From positions 1 through 15,974 of the forward strand of contig CALRFM010000011.1 in NCBI GenBank assembly GCA_943356515.1: a stretch of DNA of 15,974 bases, in the 5' to 3' direction. Numbering within the stretch: position 1 is the stretch's first letter; every line of letters starts with the position of its first letter. The stretch is from Patescibacteria group bacterium. GTDB lineage: Bacteria; Patescibacteriota; Microgenomatia; UBA1406; GWC2-37-13. The translations under genes and the position numbers were made by a program. This document shows positions 1-8,303 of the stretch, piece by piece. The notes under the pieces are model-generated. The model was given only the letters and a program-made list of their open reading frames with translations, was not told the origin of the DNA and ran no database searches.

Positions 1-469
1 TATATGGATCTATATCGAATTTAATTCGTAACTCACCAGTTGCAATACGTAATTCTTGATTCGGAAGATCGATAGTAACCTTAGTTTTTGCATCTTTTTC
101 AATATAAGTAAATAATTCTGTAAGTTCTGAATTGGAAATTTGAATAGGAAGAAGAAAATTGTTAAGTGCATTGCTTTTAAAAATGTCTGCAAAAAAACTA
201 GAAATGACGACATTAAATCCATAATCCTTTATGGCCCAGGCTGCATGCTCGCGACTACTACCGCACCCAAAATTACGCCCGGCAACGAGTATTTCTCCAG
301 AGTACGTTGGGTCATTTAATACAAATTCCTTTTTGGATCTCCAATCTCGAAATAAATTTTCTCCAAATCCTTCACGAGTAATTGATTTCAAAAACCTGGA
401 TGGAATAATCTGATCGGTATCGATATTTTCTTGTGATAGGGGAACTGCAGTAGATGTAATAATGTTCAT
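1..469 (-). CDS. leuD: 3-isopropylmalate dehydratase small subunit (partial, 3' end outside window)
   Basis: Small subunit of isopropylmalate isomerase, which with LeuC converts 2-isopropylmalate to 3-isopropylmalate in leucine synthesis. Reading back from the ATG at 467-469 gives 156 codons open to the window edge. The start reads MNIITSTAVPLSQENIDTDQ, followed by IIPSRFLK, the usual LeuD N-terminus with its NIDTDQIIP motif. GRNFGCGSSREHAAWA near residue 75 is the substrate-binding GCGSSREHA signature, and SSFFADIFKSNALNNFLLP follows as in the family. LeuD is usually about 190-210 residues, so roughly a quarter is missing. Its ATG lies 4 bases after the leuC stop, so the two subunits are probably translated together. 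No Shine-Dalgarno sequence is seen; the upstream bases are A/T rich. The identification is secure. Shorter frames overlapping this stretch on both strands are not genes. Confidence 0.95.
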   Translation of the reverse strand, partial: MNIITSTAVPLSQENIDTDQIIPSRFLKSITREGFGENLFRDWRSKKEFVLNDPTYSGEILVAGRNFGCGSSREHAAWAIKDYGFNVVISSFFADIFKSNALNNFLLPIQISNSELTELFTYIEKDAKTKVTIDLPNQELRIATGELRIKFDIDPY

Positions 470-473
470 AGTT

Positions 474-2888
474 TTATATTAAAAATTCTCTGGGATCGGT
501 AACGTATCCATTAATTGCTGTTGCTGCTGCGGTGAGTGGACTTACGAGCATAGTCCTTGCCCCAGGTCCTTGGCGACCTTCGAAGTTGCGATTGCTTGTC
601 GAAACACAGTATTTTCCTGTTGGAATTTTATCTTCATTCATACCCAAACATGCAGAACATCCTGCACTGCGCAGTTCAAACCCTGCATCTGCAAACACCG
701 TATCGAGTCCTTCCTTTTTTGCCTGCACAGATACTTGCGTGGATCCGGGCACTAGTATGGCGGTGATGTTGTCTGCTTTTTTTCTTCCTTTTAAGATTGT
801 TGCTGCAGCTCTAAAATCTTCAATACGAGAATTGGTACAACTCCCAAAAAAGACATAATCAACGTGTTGTCCAATCATTTTCTGTCCTTTTGTAAGTCCC
901 ATATATTCGACTGTCTCTGGAACTTGCTCAGTCACTTTGATTCCCATTCCAGGATTGGTTCCATACGTTATCATGGGCTCTATGTCTGAAGCATCAAATG
1001 TTTCGACTCGATCATAGGTTGCCCCTTCATCTGTTGGTAATGTTTTCCAATAATGTACTGCTTTATCCCAGTCTGATGTTTTTGGAGCAAATTCTTTTCC
1101 TTTCAAATAGTCAAATGTCTTTTCATCGGGAGCTATCATGCCGCCACGCGCTCCCATTTCTATGCTCATATTACATATAGTCATGCGAGCTTCCATAGAA
1201 AGATCGCGGATGGTAGATCCAGCAAATTCTACAAAATATCCCGTACCACCAGAAGTGCTTAGTTTGGAGATGATATACAAAATAATATCTTTTGCAGCAA
1301 CTCCTTTTGCAAGTTCTCCATTTATTTCAATCTTCATAGTTTTAGGTTTATTTTGCAAAATAGTTTGAGTTGCAAGTACTTGCTCTACCTCACTAGTACC
1401 GATCCCAAATGCTATAGCACCAAACGCACCGTGTGTAGATGTGTGGCTATCTCCGCATACAATAGTCATGCCAGGTTTGGTAATGCCAAGTTCTGGACCA
1501 ATAACATGTACGATTCCCTGCCACGGATGACCAAGCCCGAAAAGTTCTATGCCAAATTCTTTACAATTTGTTTCAAGCATTGCTACTTGCTTGCGAGAAA
1601 GAAGTTCCTTTATAGGGATATGTTGGTCTTTGGTAGGAACATTATGATCTGCCGTTGCCCAGGTGCGATCAACTCTAGCAACAGGTATACCACGCTTTCG
1701 CAAGCCATCAAACGGCTGAGGTGATGTGACCTCATGAATAAAATGGGCGTCAATATAAAATACCGCCGGATAATTATCTTCCTGCGATACCACATGAGCA
1801 TCCCACACTTTTTCAAATAGTGTTTTTGGCATAGTTATTTTTTTTATATTTTCAGGACGAAGCTCTCGTACTTTTTTACCTACTTGCCAGAGTTCCATAT
1901 TGCCAATCTCTTCAAGTTCTTTTTCTAAATCTTCACGGTAATGAGGATCGCTATTTTTCTCTAACGTTCTACGTGCTTCGTTTCCATTTTCTACTTCAGA
2001 ATAAAGTTCTTCAAACACGGGAGCGGTAGCATCTCGGAATTTGTCTTTCCAATCAAGTGCACCGCGCTGTGCAGTGGTAGATACATTTGCAAGCATCCAG
2101 TCCATGCCATGTTCTCCGACTAGGCGGATTAAACTTTGAGTGAGTTCTTCGACCGTTTCATTAAAGCTTTCAGATGGTGAATGATTGTGTTTACGAAGTT
2201 CATTGTATTGAGCTTCAAATACTCCTTCAAGTGCGCCGACGAGGATTCCACGCTCTCCGGTAAGATCGCTATATACTTCATTTTTAAAGGTTGTTTCAAA
2301 CAAGTATCCAGATCCAACTGCAATACCAAGTGCTTTTGCTTTTTGCTCTGCATTGCCAGTAGCATCTTGGTGTACGGCATAAGAACTATTGATACCACTG
2401 CCATCTAAGAAGTTTCGACGTACAGTAAGACCCGATCCTTTTGGTGCCACAAGAACCACATCAATATCTGTTGGTGGAATGATATTTGTTTGTTCATTGT
2501 AAGTGATGGAAAATCCATGAGAAAAATACAATGTTTTTCCTGCAGTTAAATTCGGTTTTAATGTTGACCAATATTCTTTTTGTCCTGCATCGGATAATAA
2601 ATATAAGATGATGGTGCCACGCTTTGCCGCTTCCGAAAGCTCAAATAAGGTTTCTCCTTCCACCCATCCATCTGCAACTGCTTTGTCCCACGTCTTTGAT
2701 CCTTTTCGTTGGCCGACGATAACATGTATACCATTATCTTTCATATTAAGCGCTTGTCCAGGTCCTTGTACGCCATAACCAAGCACAGCAACTGTTTCGT
2801 TTTTAAGCACTTCTTGTGCTTTTGATAATGGAAATTCTTCCCGTGTTACGACATTTTCTTCCGTGTCGCCAAAATTCATTTTTGTCAT
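474..2888 (-). CDS. ilvC-leuC: Ketol-acid reductoisomerase and isopropylmalate dehydratase large subunit in one open frame
   Basis: One 804-codon frame. Residues 1-350 are a class I ketol-acid reductoisomerase (acetohydroxy acid to dihydroxy acid, Ile/Val path): Rossmann motif GYGVQGPGQALN (37-48), an NADPH-type loop with R61 and S64, FSHGF with H124, metal ligands in DLTGE (D208, E212) and NETVEE (E244), ending RPEN. It resembles Bacteroidota and fungal KARI. Residues 353-804 are a nearly full LeuC, starting MPKTLFEKVWDAHVV, with CGDSHTSTHGAFG and the 4Fe-4S cysteines C684 (GSCTNSR), C744 and C747 (GCSACLG). The linker is only IKKIT/I-T, and M353 (1830-1832) is where a free LeuC would start. 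The two enzymes catalyse non-consecutive steps, and I know of no standard fusion of this kind. The junction is an A8 run (1838-1845); seven A would give a TAA stop and separate genes. Both activities are secure; the fusion itself is uncertain. RidA lies 23 bases upstream and leuD 4 bases downstream. Confidence 0.93.
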   Translation of the reverse strand: MTKMNFGDTEENVVTREEFPLSKAQEVLKNETVAVLGYGVQGPGQALNMKDNGIHVIVGQRKGSKTWDKAVADGWVEGETLFELSEAAKRGTIILYLLSDAGQKEYWSTLKPNLTAGKTLYFSHGFSITYNEQTNIIPPTDIDVVLVAPKGSGLTVRRNFLDGSGINSSYAVHQDATGNAEQKAKALGIAVGSGYLFETTFKNEVYSDLTGERGILVGALEGVFEAQYNELRKHNHSPSESFNETVEELTQSLIRLVGEHGMDWMLANVSTTAQRGALDWKDKFRDATAPVFEELYSEVENGNEARRTLEKNSDPHYREDLEKELEEIGNMELWQVGKKVRELRPENIKKITMPKTLFEKVWDAHVVSQEDNYPAVFYIDAHFIHEVTSPQPFDGLRKRGIPVARVDRTWATADHNVPTKDQHIPIKELLSRKQVAMLETNCKEFGIELFGLGHPWQGIVHVIGPELGITKPGMTIVCGDSHTSTHGAFGAIAFGIGTSEVEQVLATQTILQNKPKTMKIEINGELAKGVAAKDIILYIISKLSTSGGTGYFVEFAGSTIRDLSMEARMTICNMSIEMGARGGMIAPDEKTFDYLKGKEFAPKTSDWDKAVHYWKTLPTDEGATYDRVETFDASDIEPMITYGTNPGMGIKVTEQVPETVEYMGLTKGQKMIGQHVDYVFFGSCTNSRIEDFRAAATILKGRKKADNITAILVPGSTQVSVQAKKEGLDTVFADAGFELRSAGCSACLGMNEDKIPTGKYCVSTSNRNFEGRQGPGARTMLVSPLTAAATAINGYVTDPREFLI
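1830..1853 (-). other. ilvC/leuC junction with A8 homopolymer
   Basis: On the minus strand the KARI end (GAA AAT) runs through ATA and eight A (1845-1838) into ATA ACT ATG, where the ATG (1832-1830) is the expected LeuC start. As given, the frame is E-N-I-K-K-I-T-M with no stop. Removing one A changes it to AAA AAA TAA, then CT and ATG: KARI would end at ENIKK and leuC would begin 2 bases later, matching the 1-23 base spacings of most other junctions in the operon. Adding one A also gives an early stop, seven codons further on. A runs of this length can cause polymerase slippage, and they are also a common place for sequence errors. Confidence 0.85.
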
Positions 2889-2911
2889 ATGTAAGTAAAT
2901 TAATTAATAAC

Positions 2912-3283
2912 TTATTTCACTGCAATCATTTCTATTTCTATCAAAGCACCTGCTGGTAATGCTGCCACGGCAAACGCAGCACGAGCTGGTTTATGATCGG
3001 TAAAGTACTGCCCATAGATTCCATTCATCGTAACATAATCATTTATGTCTGCTAAATATACTGTGCACTTAACTACCTTATCTAAACTTGATCCTGATTC
3101 TTCCAAAACTGCTTTCAGATTCTCTATAACTTGTTTGGTTTGATTCTCAATCCCTTCAACAAGTTTTCCTACCGCTGGGTCTATGCCAATTTGGCCGGAA
3201 CAAAAAATAAGATTGTCAGTAACCACGGCCTGAGAATAGGGACCAACTACGTTTGGTGCTTTATCTGTGTAAATATATTTCAT
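2912..3283 (-). CDS. ridA: RidA family 2-iminobutanoate/2-iminopropanoate deaminase
   Basis: A 123-residue protein of normal length for the RidA/YjgF family, whose members hydrolyse the reactive enamine/imine intermediates released by PLP enzymes such as threonine dehydratase, forming 2-oxobutyrate or pyruvate and ammonia. Visible family features are GPYSQAV (Y16), FCSGQIGID (27-35), the VKCTVYLADINDY strand and helix region (71-83), and the active-site segment KPARAAFAVAALPAGALIEIE, with R101 and E116 matching the conserved substrate-binding Arg and Glu. Its place in the same operon as ilvA supports detoxifying the IlvA intermediate. It starts 9 bases after the ilvD stop and has no Shine-Dalgarno sequence. 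The family is secure; the exact substrate is inferred from context. Confidence 0.93.
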   Translation of the reverse strand: MKYIYTDKAPNVVGPYSQAVVTDNLIFCSGQIGIDPAVGKLVEGIENQTKQVIENLKAVLEESGSSLDKVVKCTVYLADINDYVTMNGIYGQYFTDHKPARAAFAVAALPAGALIEIEMIAVK

Positions 3284-3292
3284 GATAAATAA

Positions 3293-5047
3293 TCAACTAG
3301 TAACTGCTCCTTTAGATGCGCTTCCTACAAGCTTTGCATACTTGGCCAAAACTCCTCGCATGTAGCGTGGGATTGGTACTTTCCATTTTTTCTTTCTTTC
3401 CTGCATTTCTTTTTCATCAACAAGAATATTAATCTCTCTTTTCGTAACATCAATATCTATCATATCTCCTTCTGCAACAAGTGCAATTGGTCCACCAACA
3501 GCTGCTTCTGGCGAAATGTGTCCAACCATTATGCCATGAGTACCTCCTGAAAAACGTCCATCGGTGATGAGTGCAACATCTTTCCCAAGTCCTACTCCCA
3601 TAAGTGCAGCAGATGGAGAAAGCATCTCGCGCATGCCAGGGCCCCCTTTGGGACCTTCGTATCTGATAACTATCACATCGTCTTTTTGTATTGTCCTGTC
3701 AAGAATTGCATCAAGAGCGTCTTCTTCACACTCAAAGACGCGCGCTGGACCTTTGTGTTGAGTGATCATTTTCCCAGAAAGTTTCATCACGGAACCTTCT
3801 TCGGACATATTTCCATGCATGATTGCAAGATGATGTCCTGGGGGTGAAAATGGCTTTTCTAGGGAAGAAATGACATTCTGATTTTCAGGTCGAGCTGGCA
3901 CATCCTTCAGGTTTTCTGCAAGGGTCCGACCCTTCACGGTCATACAATTTCCGTGAATGAGACCTCCGTCAAGGAGCAGCTTCATAACCATGGGGATACC
4001 GCCGATTTCATCAAGATGTTCCATCATATAATCACCAGCTGGGGAAAAATTTCCAATCAGTGGTACTTTTTTTCCAATCACCTCAAAGTCGTCAATCGAA
4101 AGCGCGACATCTGCTTCATGCGCAATTGCAAGAAGATGCAACACTGCATTCGTCGATCCACCAAGTGCTTGAGTCACGACTATAGCATTCTCTATTGATT
4201 CTCGTGTCACAATATCTCGTGTACGAATGCCTCGTTCCATCATGCCAAAAAGTGCATCGACAGTGCTCTCAACATCTTCTGCCTTTTTCTCAGAAATTCG
4301 ACCCATGCGGTTCATCGCGGGGTGTGAAGCGCTTCCTGGCACCGCCATCCCCATGGCTTCAAGCGCCGCTGCCATCGTGTTTGCAGTAAACATACCGCCA
4401 CATGCTCCAGCACACGGACAGGAACGATTTTCAATCTCATTCAACTCTTCATCTGATATTTTTCCTGCAGAATGTGCTCCAACTGCTTCAAAGACAGAAA
4501 CAATGTTGAGATCTCGACCATCGCGATTACCTGGAAGGATTGATCCACCATACAATGTAATTCCAATGGTGTTATTACGAGCAAGTGGCATAAGCGAAGC
4601 AGGTATTGTCTTGTCACATCCTGAAAATGCGATCGTCCCATCGGCAAAATAAGCTTCTGACATCATTTCGATCGAATCAGCGATCAGCTCACGGGAAACA
4701 AGTGAGTACTTCATCCCTTCTGTCCCCATAGTTTCTCCATCAGTAACAACTGGAGTGCCAAACATAAATGGTTTTCCTCCGACCTTGACAATCTCTGACT
4801 CGGCAATACGGGCAAGCTCATCAATATGCGCATTGCAGGGACTCACATCTGAATAAGGTGCGGCCACGCCTATCAATGGCTTTTCAAAATCAGCATCTGT
4901 ATATCCGACAGCTCGCATCATAGCACGAGCTGGAGCGCGACGCGCCCAATCTTTGGCGCCTGGAGTACTGGTGAGTATTGCACTTCGGTTTTTTAATGAT
5001 TCTGGATTGTCGTTACAACAACAATCTCCTTGGCATGAATTTTTCAT
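3293..5047 (-). CDS. ilvD: Dihydroxy-acid dehydratase
   Basis: Iron-sulfur enzyme that dehydrates 2,3-dihydroxy-isovalerate and -methylvalerate to the 2-oxo acids in Val/Ile synthesis. At 584 residues it is close to the family norm. Visible signatures: SPCNAH (C71), VTDG (D103), SGCDKTIPA (C144 with the lysine that is carbamylated in the family, K145), CAGACGGMFTANTMA (C216), GGSTNAVLHLLAIAHEA, and the C-terminal TDGRFSGGTHG and GHISPEA motifs. C71, C144 and C216 are the expected cluster ligands. Odd points: a cysteine-rich leader, MKNSCQGDCCCNDN, with four cysteines in the first eleven residues, and an extra cysteine (C212) beside the third ligand. The ATG at 5047 is the only sensible start, because the next Met (43) lies within the conserved domain. 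The gene begins 2 bases after the ilvA stop. It also contains a 15-base palindrome at 3920-3934. Confidence 0.96.
   Translation of the reverse strand: MKNSCQGDCCCNDNPESLKNRSAILTSTPGAKDWARRAPARAMMRAVGYTDADFEKPLIGVAAPYSDVSPCNAHIDELARIAESEIVKVGGKPFMFGTPVVTDGETMGTEGMKYSLVSRELIADSIEMMSEAYFADGTIAFSGCDKTIPASLMPLARNNTIGITLYGGSILPGNRDGRDLNIVSVFEAVGAHSAGKISDEELNEIENRSCPCAGACGGMFTANTMAAALEAMGMAVPGSASHPAMNRMGRISEKKAEDVESTVDALFGMMERGIRTRDIVTRESIENAIVVTQALGGSTNAVLHLLAIAHEADVALSIDDFEVIGKKVPLIGNFSPAGDYMMEHLDEIGGIPMVMKLLLDGGLIHGNCMTVKGRTLAENLKDVPARPENQNVISSLEKPFSPPGHHLAIMHGNMSEEGSVMKLSGKMITQHKGPARVFECEEDALDAILDRTIQKDDVIVIRYEGPKGGPGMREMLSPSAALMGVGLGKDVALITDGRFSGGTHGIMVGHISPEAAVGGPIALVAEGDMIDIDVTKREINILVDEKEMQERKKKWKVPIPRYMRGVLAKYAKLVGSASKGAVTS
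3920..3934. repeat. Odd palindrome AAGGGTCCGACCCTT, copy 1 (inside ilvD)
   Basis: Seven-base arms AAGGGTC and GACCCTT around a single central base. On the coding strand it reads AAGGGTCGGACCCTT and supplies KGRTL within TVKGRTLAENL of IlvD. An identical copy lies in aroA at 14555-14569, in the same orientation and the same reading frame. Confidence 0.8.
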
Positions 5048-5049
5048 AA

Positions 5050-6294
5050 TTACACTAAATAATGATATAACATATCATCTTCACTCAGCTTGGTATACTT
5101 CAATTCTATCCCGTCCATACGCTTTATGAGGGGCACAAGATCTTCTTTACTCTTAAGTTCAAACCCAACCAGCGCAGGTGCTTTTTCTTTTTCCGTTTTT
5201 TTCATATATTCAAATCGTACAATATCATCATTTGGACCCAGCGCTTCGTCAAGCATGCGTTTGAGCTGCCCAGGTTTTTGAGCAAATTCAATAAGAAAAT
5301 AATGCTTGCGACCCTGGTAAACCAAACTCCTCTCCATAATCTCTGGGTACCTGAGAATGTCATTATTTCCTCCACTTAAAATACAGACGACTGTTTTCCC
5401 TTTTATTTTTTCTGCTACCAGATCAAGTGCCGAAACAGACAATGCACCAGCTGGCTCAACGACAATTCCCTCATTTTGATATAGTTCGATCATGGTTTGA
5501 CATATCTTTCCTTCGGGGACCAGAAGCACATCATCAACATTTTTTTTGACAATCTTAAACGTGGTGTCTCCGACCCTTCCAACTGCCGCTCCATCAACAA
5601 ACGTATCAATCTTCTTCAGTGTAACAATATGATTTTGCACTAAGGATTCATGCATGCTTGGTGCGCCAGTGGGTTCGACACCGACAATATGTGTTTGGGG
5701 ACTTATTTCTTTGATATAGGTTGAAACTCCAGAAATGAGGCCGCCGCCGCCAATACAAGAAAGTACGTAATCAATCTTGTCATCTAACTGATCGACAATC
5801 TCTTTTCCCACCGTTCCTTGTCCGGCAATGGTGAGTGGATCATCAAATGGATGAACATACACTGCTTTTTTGCTCTTCTCAAAAGCATGTGCTGCAGCAC
5901 TTGCTTCATCGTAGGTGGCGCCGACCAATTTGATGTCTACATAGCCATCACCAAAATGTTGCACTTTATCTATCTTTTGATTGGGGGTGACGGTTGGCAT
6001 AAAAATAGTTCCTTTTACTTTGAGTTTGTTACAACTATATGCCACACCTTGCGCATGATTCCCAGCGCTTGCACAAACAACACCTCTCTTTTTCTCAGAA
6101 GGAGATAATGTTGCCATTTTATTGTACGCACCACGAATTTTAAATGATCGAACTTCCTGCAAATCCTCACGTTTGATATATATCTTTGCGTTATATTGTT
6201 TTGAAAGTCGTTTATTGTATTGAAGAGGTGTCACGTCTGCTACATCTTTGAGCCTTTTGGCAGCTTCATCGATAAGGTGTGAAGTAATATTCAT
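5050..6294 (-). CDS. ilvA: Threonine dehydratase (threonine ammonia-lyase), biosynthetic, with C-terminal ACT-like domain
   Basis: PLP enzyme that deaminates threonine to 2-oxobutyrate, the first step committed to isoleucine. Of its 414 residues, about 1-320 form the catalytic domain: IKREDLQEVRSFKIRGA with the PLP-binding lysine K52, SAGNHAQGVA (77-86), the PLP-phosphate loop GGGGLISG (182-189), and SGGNND near 318. About 330-414 form one ACT-like module (YFLIEFAQKPGQLKRML, then VGFELKSKEDL), giving the shorter, single-module form rather than the 514-residue enterobacterial form with two modules. The regulatory domain implies feedback control by isoleucine/valine and argues against a catabolic TdcB-type enzyme. 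It begins 9 bases after leuA, ends 2 bases before ilvD, and lies two genes from ridA. Confidence 0.95.
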   Translation of the reverse strand: MNITSHLIDEAAKRLKDVADVTPLQYNKRLSKQYNAKIYIKREDLQEVRSFKIRGAYNKMATLSPSEKKRGVVCASAGNHAQGVAYSCNKLKVKGTIFMPTVTPNQKIDKVQHFGDGYVDIKLVGATYDEASAAAHAFEKSKKAVYVHPFDDPLTIAGQGTVGKEIVDQLDDKIDYVLSCIGGGGLISGVSTYIKEISPQTHIVGVEPTGAPSMHESLVQNHIVTLKKIDTFVDGAAVGRVGDTTFKIVKKNVDDVLLVPEGKICQTMIELYQNEGIVVEPAGALSVSALDLVAEKIKGKTVVCILSGGNNDILRYPEIMERSLVYQGRKHYFLIEFAQKPGQLKRMLDEALGPNDDIVRFEYMKKTEKEKAPALVGFELKSKEDLVPLIKRMDGIELKYTKLSEDDMLYHYLV

Positions 6295-6303
6295 AGGAAT
6301 TGA

Positions 6304-7809
6304 TTAAACAATTTTTTGTAATCCATCAACATAGGCCTGCACCGAAGCAACTACAATATCGGTATCTGAACCATACCCATAAAATACGCTATTTTTATAC
6401 TCTAGTTGAACGTGTACTTTGCTTATGTCATCATGACCTCGCGTTACTGCTTGAATCAAAAATTCTTTGAGCACTGGTAATGTTTTGAGAACTTTTGACT
6501 CTTTTATTATTTTGTTGACCGCACCACACGATGCGTCTACGGGGCCGTTTCCGTTGGAAACAGCAGTGTACTCTTCTCCATTCACAAGCATCGTAACAGT
6601 TGCCATTGGTTTAAGGGGAAATCCGCAAACTACCTCTAGCAGATTGATTTTAAGCTTCTTTTCTACCAGTGAAGTTTTACCCATAAGCATGTGAAGGTCT
6701 TCATCATTAATATCTTTTTTAGAATCAGCAAGGGTCAAAAACGATGCATATACTTTTTTCAGTTGATTCGGTTTTAGCCGGTAGCCAAGTCGTTCCAAGT
6801 GATGATTAAGAGCTGCTCTTCCCGACCTGGCTGAAAGTACTATCTCAGATGAAGCAATGCCTACATCATGAGGGTTTATGATCTCATAATTTTCACGCAT
6901 TTTTAGGACGCCGTCTTGATGAATACCCGATGAGTGTGCAAATGCATTTTTCCCCACTATTGCTTTATTTGCTTGCACGGGCATATTCATGAGTTTTGAT
7001 ACCAATCTACTGGTGGGAAATATTTTTTTGGCATTAATATTGGTATCATAGGCAAGTTTGTGAGTACGCATGATCATAACAACTTCTTCAAGTGAAGTAT
7101 TTCCGGCGCGTTCCCCAATACCATTTATGGTGACTTCGATTTGACGTGCACCGGCAGAAACTCCTGCCATGGCATTGGCAGTAGCCAAACCCAAGTCATT
7201 GTGACAGTGAACCGATATGATAGCTTTATCGATATTTGACACATGCTCTTTCAGGTATTTGATTTTTTCACCGTAAATATGGGGAAGATTGTAACCGGTT
7301 GTATCGGGTATGTTTACCACCGTTGCTCCTGCTACGATGACTGCTTCGATCATTTGAGCTAAATATGCTAAATCAGCTCGCCCTGCATCTTCTGCATAAA
7401 ATTCTACATCTTCAACAAATTTCTTTGAATACTTGACCGCTTCAATAGCTCGTTTGAGAATATCTTCCCGCGTTGACTTGAATTTATATTTTATATGCAT
7501 GTCAGATGCGCCGATCCCTGTATGAATTCGTTTTCGTTTTGCAAATTCAAGTGAGGCAACTGCTGAATCGATATCTCCTTTAACAGCACGAGTAAGTGCA
7601 CATATGATGGGGTTTTTGACTGCTTTTGATATTTCTATCACTGATTGAAAATCGCCAGGTGACGATATAGGGAATCCCGCCTCTATGACATCGACACCTA
7701 ATTGCTCAAGTGCTTTAGCAATTTCAATTTTTTCCACTGTGTTGAGTTGACATCCAGGAACTTGTTCGCCATCTCGAAGGGTTGTATCAAATATGTGTAT
7801 TTTTTGCAT
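6304..7809 (-). CDS. leuA: 2-isopropylmalate synthase
   Basis: Condenses acetyl-CoA with 2-oxoisovalerate, the committed step of leucine synthesis. The 501 residues match the usual bacterial length. The TIM-barrel part shows FDTTLRDGEQVPG (R12, D13), VIEAGFPISSPGDF, and the metal-binding HCHNDLGLA (H201, H203) followed by NGIGERAGNTSLEE (N237). HSSGIHQDGVLK lies in the linker near 292-303. From about 365 the allosteric leucine-binding domain includes GNGPVDASCGAVNKI and DTDIVVASVQAYVDGL, so leucine feedback control is likely. Homocitrate synthase and citramalate synthase are the main alternatives, but the domain order and the position with leuCD favour LeuA. The ATG is 1 base after the ilvN stop. 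Confidence 0.95.
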   Translation of the reverse strand: MQKIHIFDTTLRDGEQVPGCQLNTVEKIEIAKALEQLGVDVIEAGFPISSPGDFQSVIEISKAVKNPIICALTRAVKGDIDSAVASLEFAKRKRIHTGIGASDMHIKYKFKSTREDILKRAIEAVKYSKKFVEDVEFYAEDAGRADLAYLAQMIEAVIVAGATVVNIPDTTGYNLPHIYGEKIKYLKEHVSNIDKAIISVHCHNDLGLATANAMAGVSAGARQIEVTINGIGERAGNTSLEEVVMIMRTHKLAYDTNINAKKIFPTSRLVSKLMNMPVQANKAIVGKNAFAHSSGIHQDGVLKMRENYEIINPHDVGIASSEIVLSARSGRAALNHHLERLGYRLKPNQLKKVYASFLTLADSKKDINDEDLHMLMGKTSLVEKKLKINLLEVVCGFPLKPMATVTMLVNGEEYTAVSNGNGPVDASCGAVNKIIKESKVLKTLPVLKEFLIQAVTRGHDDISKVHVQLEYKNSVFYGYGSDTDIVVASVQAYVDGLQKIV

Positions 7810-7810
7810 A

Positions 7811-8296
7811 TTAGGTATTAAAAACTGCTATACGTCCTGATTGAACAAACTCTTTAATGCCGTAAGGTTTCATAAGTTCATAAAAATCATTAATGTCTTT
7901 TTCAGTTCCTGTTTTTTCAAGAATAAGATAATTCTTTTTCACTTCGATAATACGAACAAAAGAACTGATCGATACCAGATGTTCTATCTCTTTTCGTTGT
8001 TCAAGTTTATTTGCTGATACTTTCAGAAGAGCAATCTCACGAGCTACCAAATCGGTATCTACTGAATCTATCACTTTCACCACTTCGATAATACGGTACA
8101 GTTGCTTACCAATCTTTTCCACCAGATCTGGCTCCGCGAAAACGACGATGGTAAAGCGCGATTGATCTTCATTTTTTACTTCAGAAACCGTAAGACTTTC
8201 AATATTTATTTTGCGACGTAAAAACAGATCGGCAATCCGATACAATACTCCTGGCGTATTTTCGGTAAATGCGATGATCGTGTAATAGTTTTTCAT
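7811..8296 (-). CDS. ilvN: Acetolactate synthase small (regulatory) subunit
   Basis: Regulatory partner of IlvB. It raises activity and carries valine feedback inhibition. The 161 residues are typical of the long small-subunit form (IlvH/IlvN). The N-terminal ACT domain (about 3-75) begins YYTIIAFTENTPGVLYRIAD with the family's NxPGVLxR effector motif, and continues NIESLTVSEVKNEDQSRFTI. The C-terminal half has the FVRIIEVKKNYLILEKTGT region and ends in a GRIAVF motif. It lies 7 bases after the ilvB stop and 1 base before leuA, consistent with coupled synthesis of the two subunits. No Shine-Dalgarno sequence is seen. Confidence 0.95.
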   Translation of the reverse strand: MKNYYTIIAFTENTPGVLYRIADLFLRRKINIESLTVSEVKNEDQSRFTIVVFAEPDLVEKIGKQLYRIIEVVKVIDSVDTDLVAREIALLKVSANKLEQRKEIEHLVSISSFVRIIEVKKNYLILEKTGTEKDINDFYELMKPYGIKEFVQSGRIAVFNT

Positions 8297-8303
8297 AAGA
8301 TTA

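Noticed and set aside
10..222. Minus-strand frame of 70 codons
   Set aside because: It is an out-of-frame shadow of leuD, which is open across the window edge.
231..413. Plus-strand frame of 60 codons opposite leuD
   Set aside because: It is antisense to the well-supported leuD frame and has no recognisable motif.
4227..4652. Plus-strand frame of 141 codons
   Set aside because: Antisense shadow of ilvD over its conserved cluster region.
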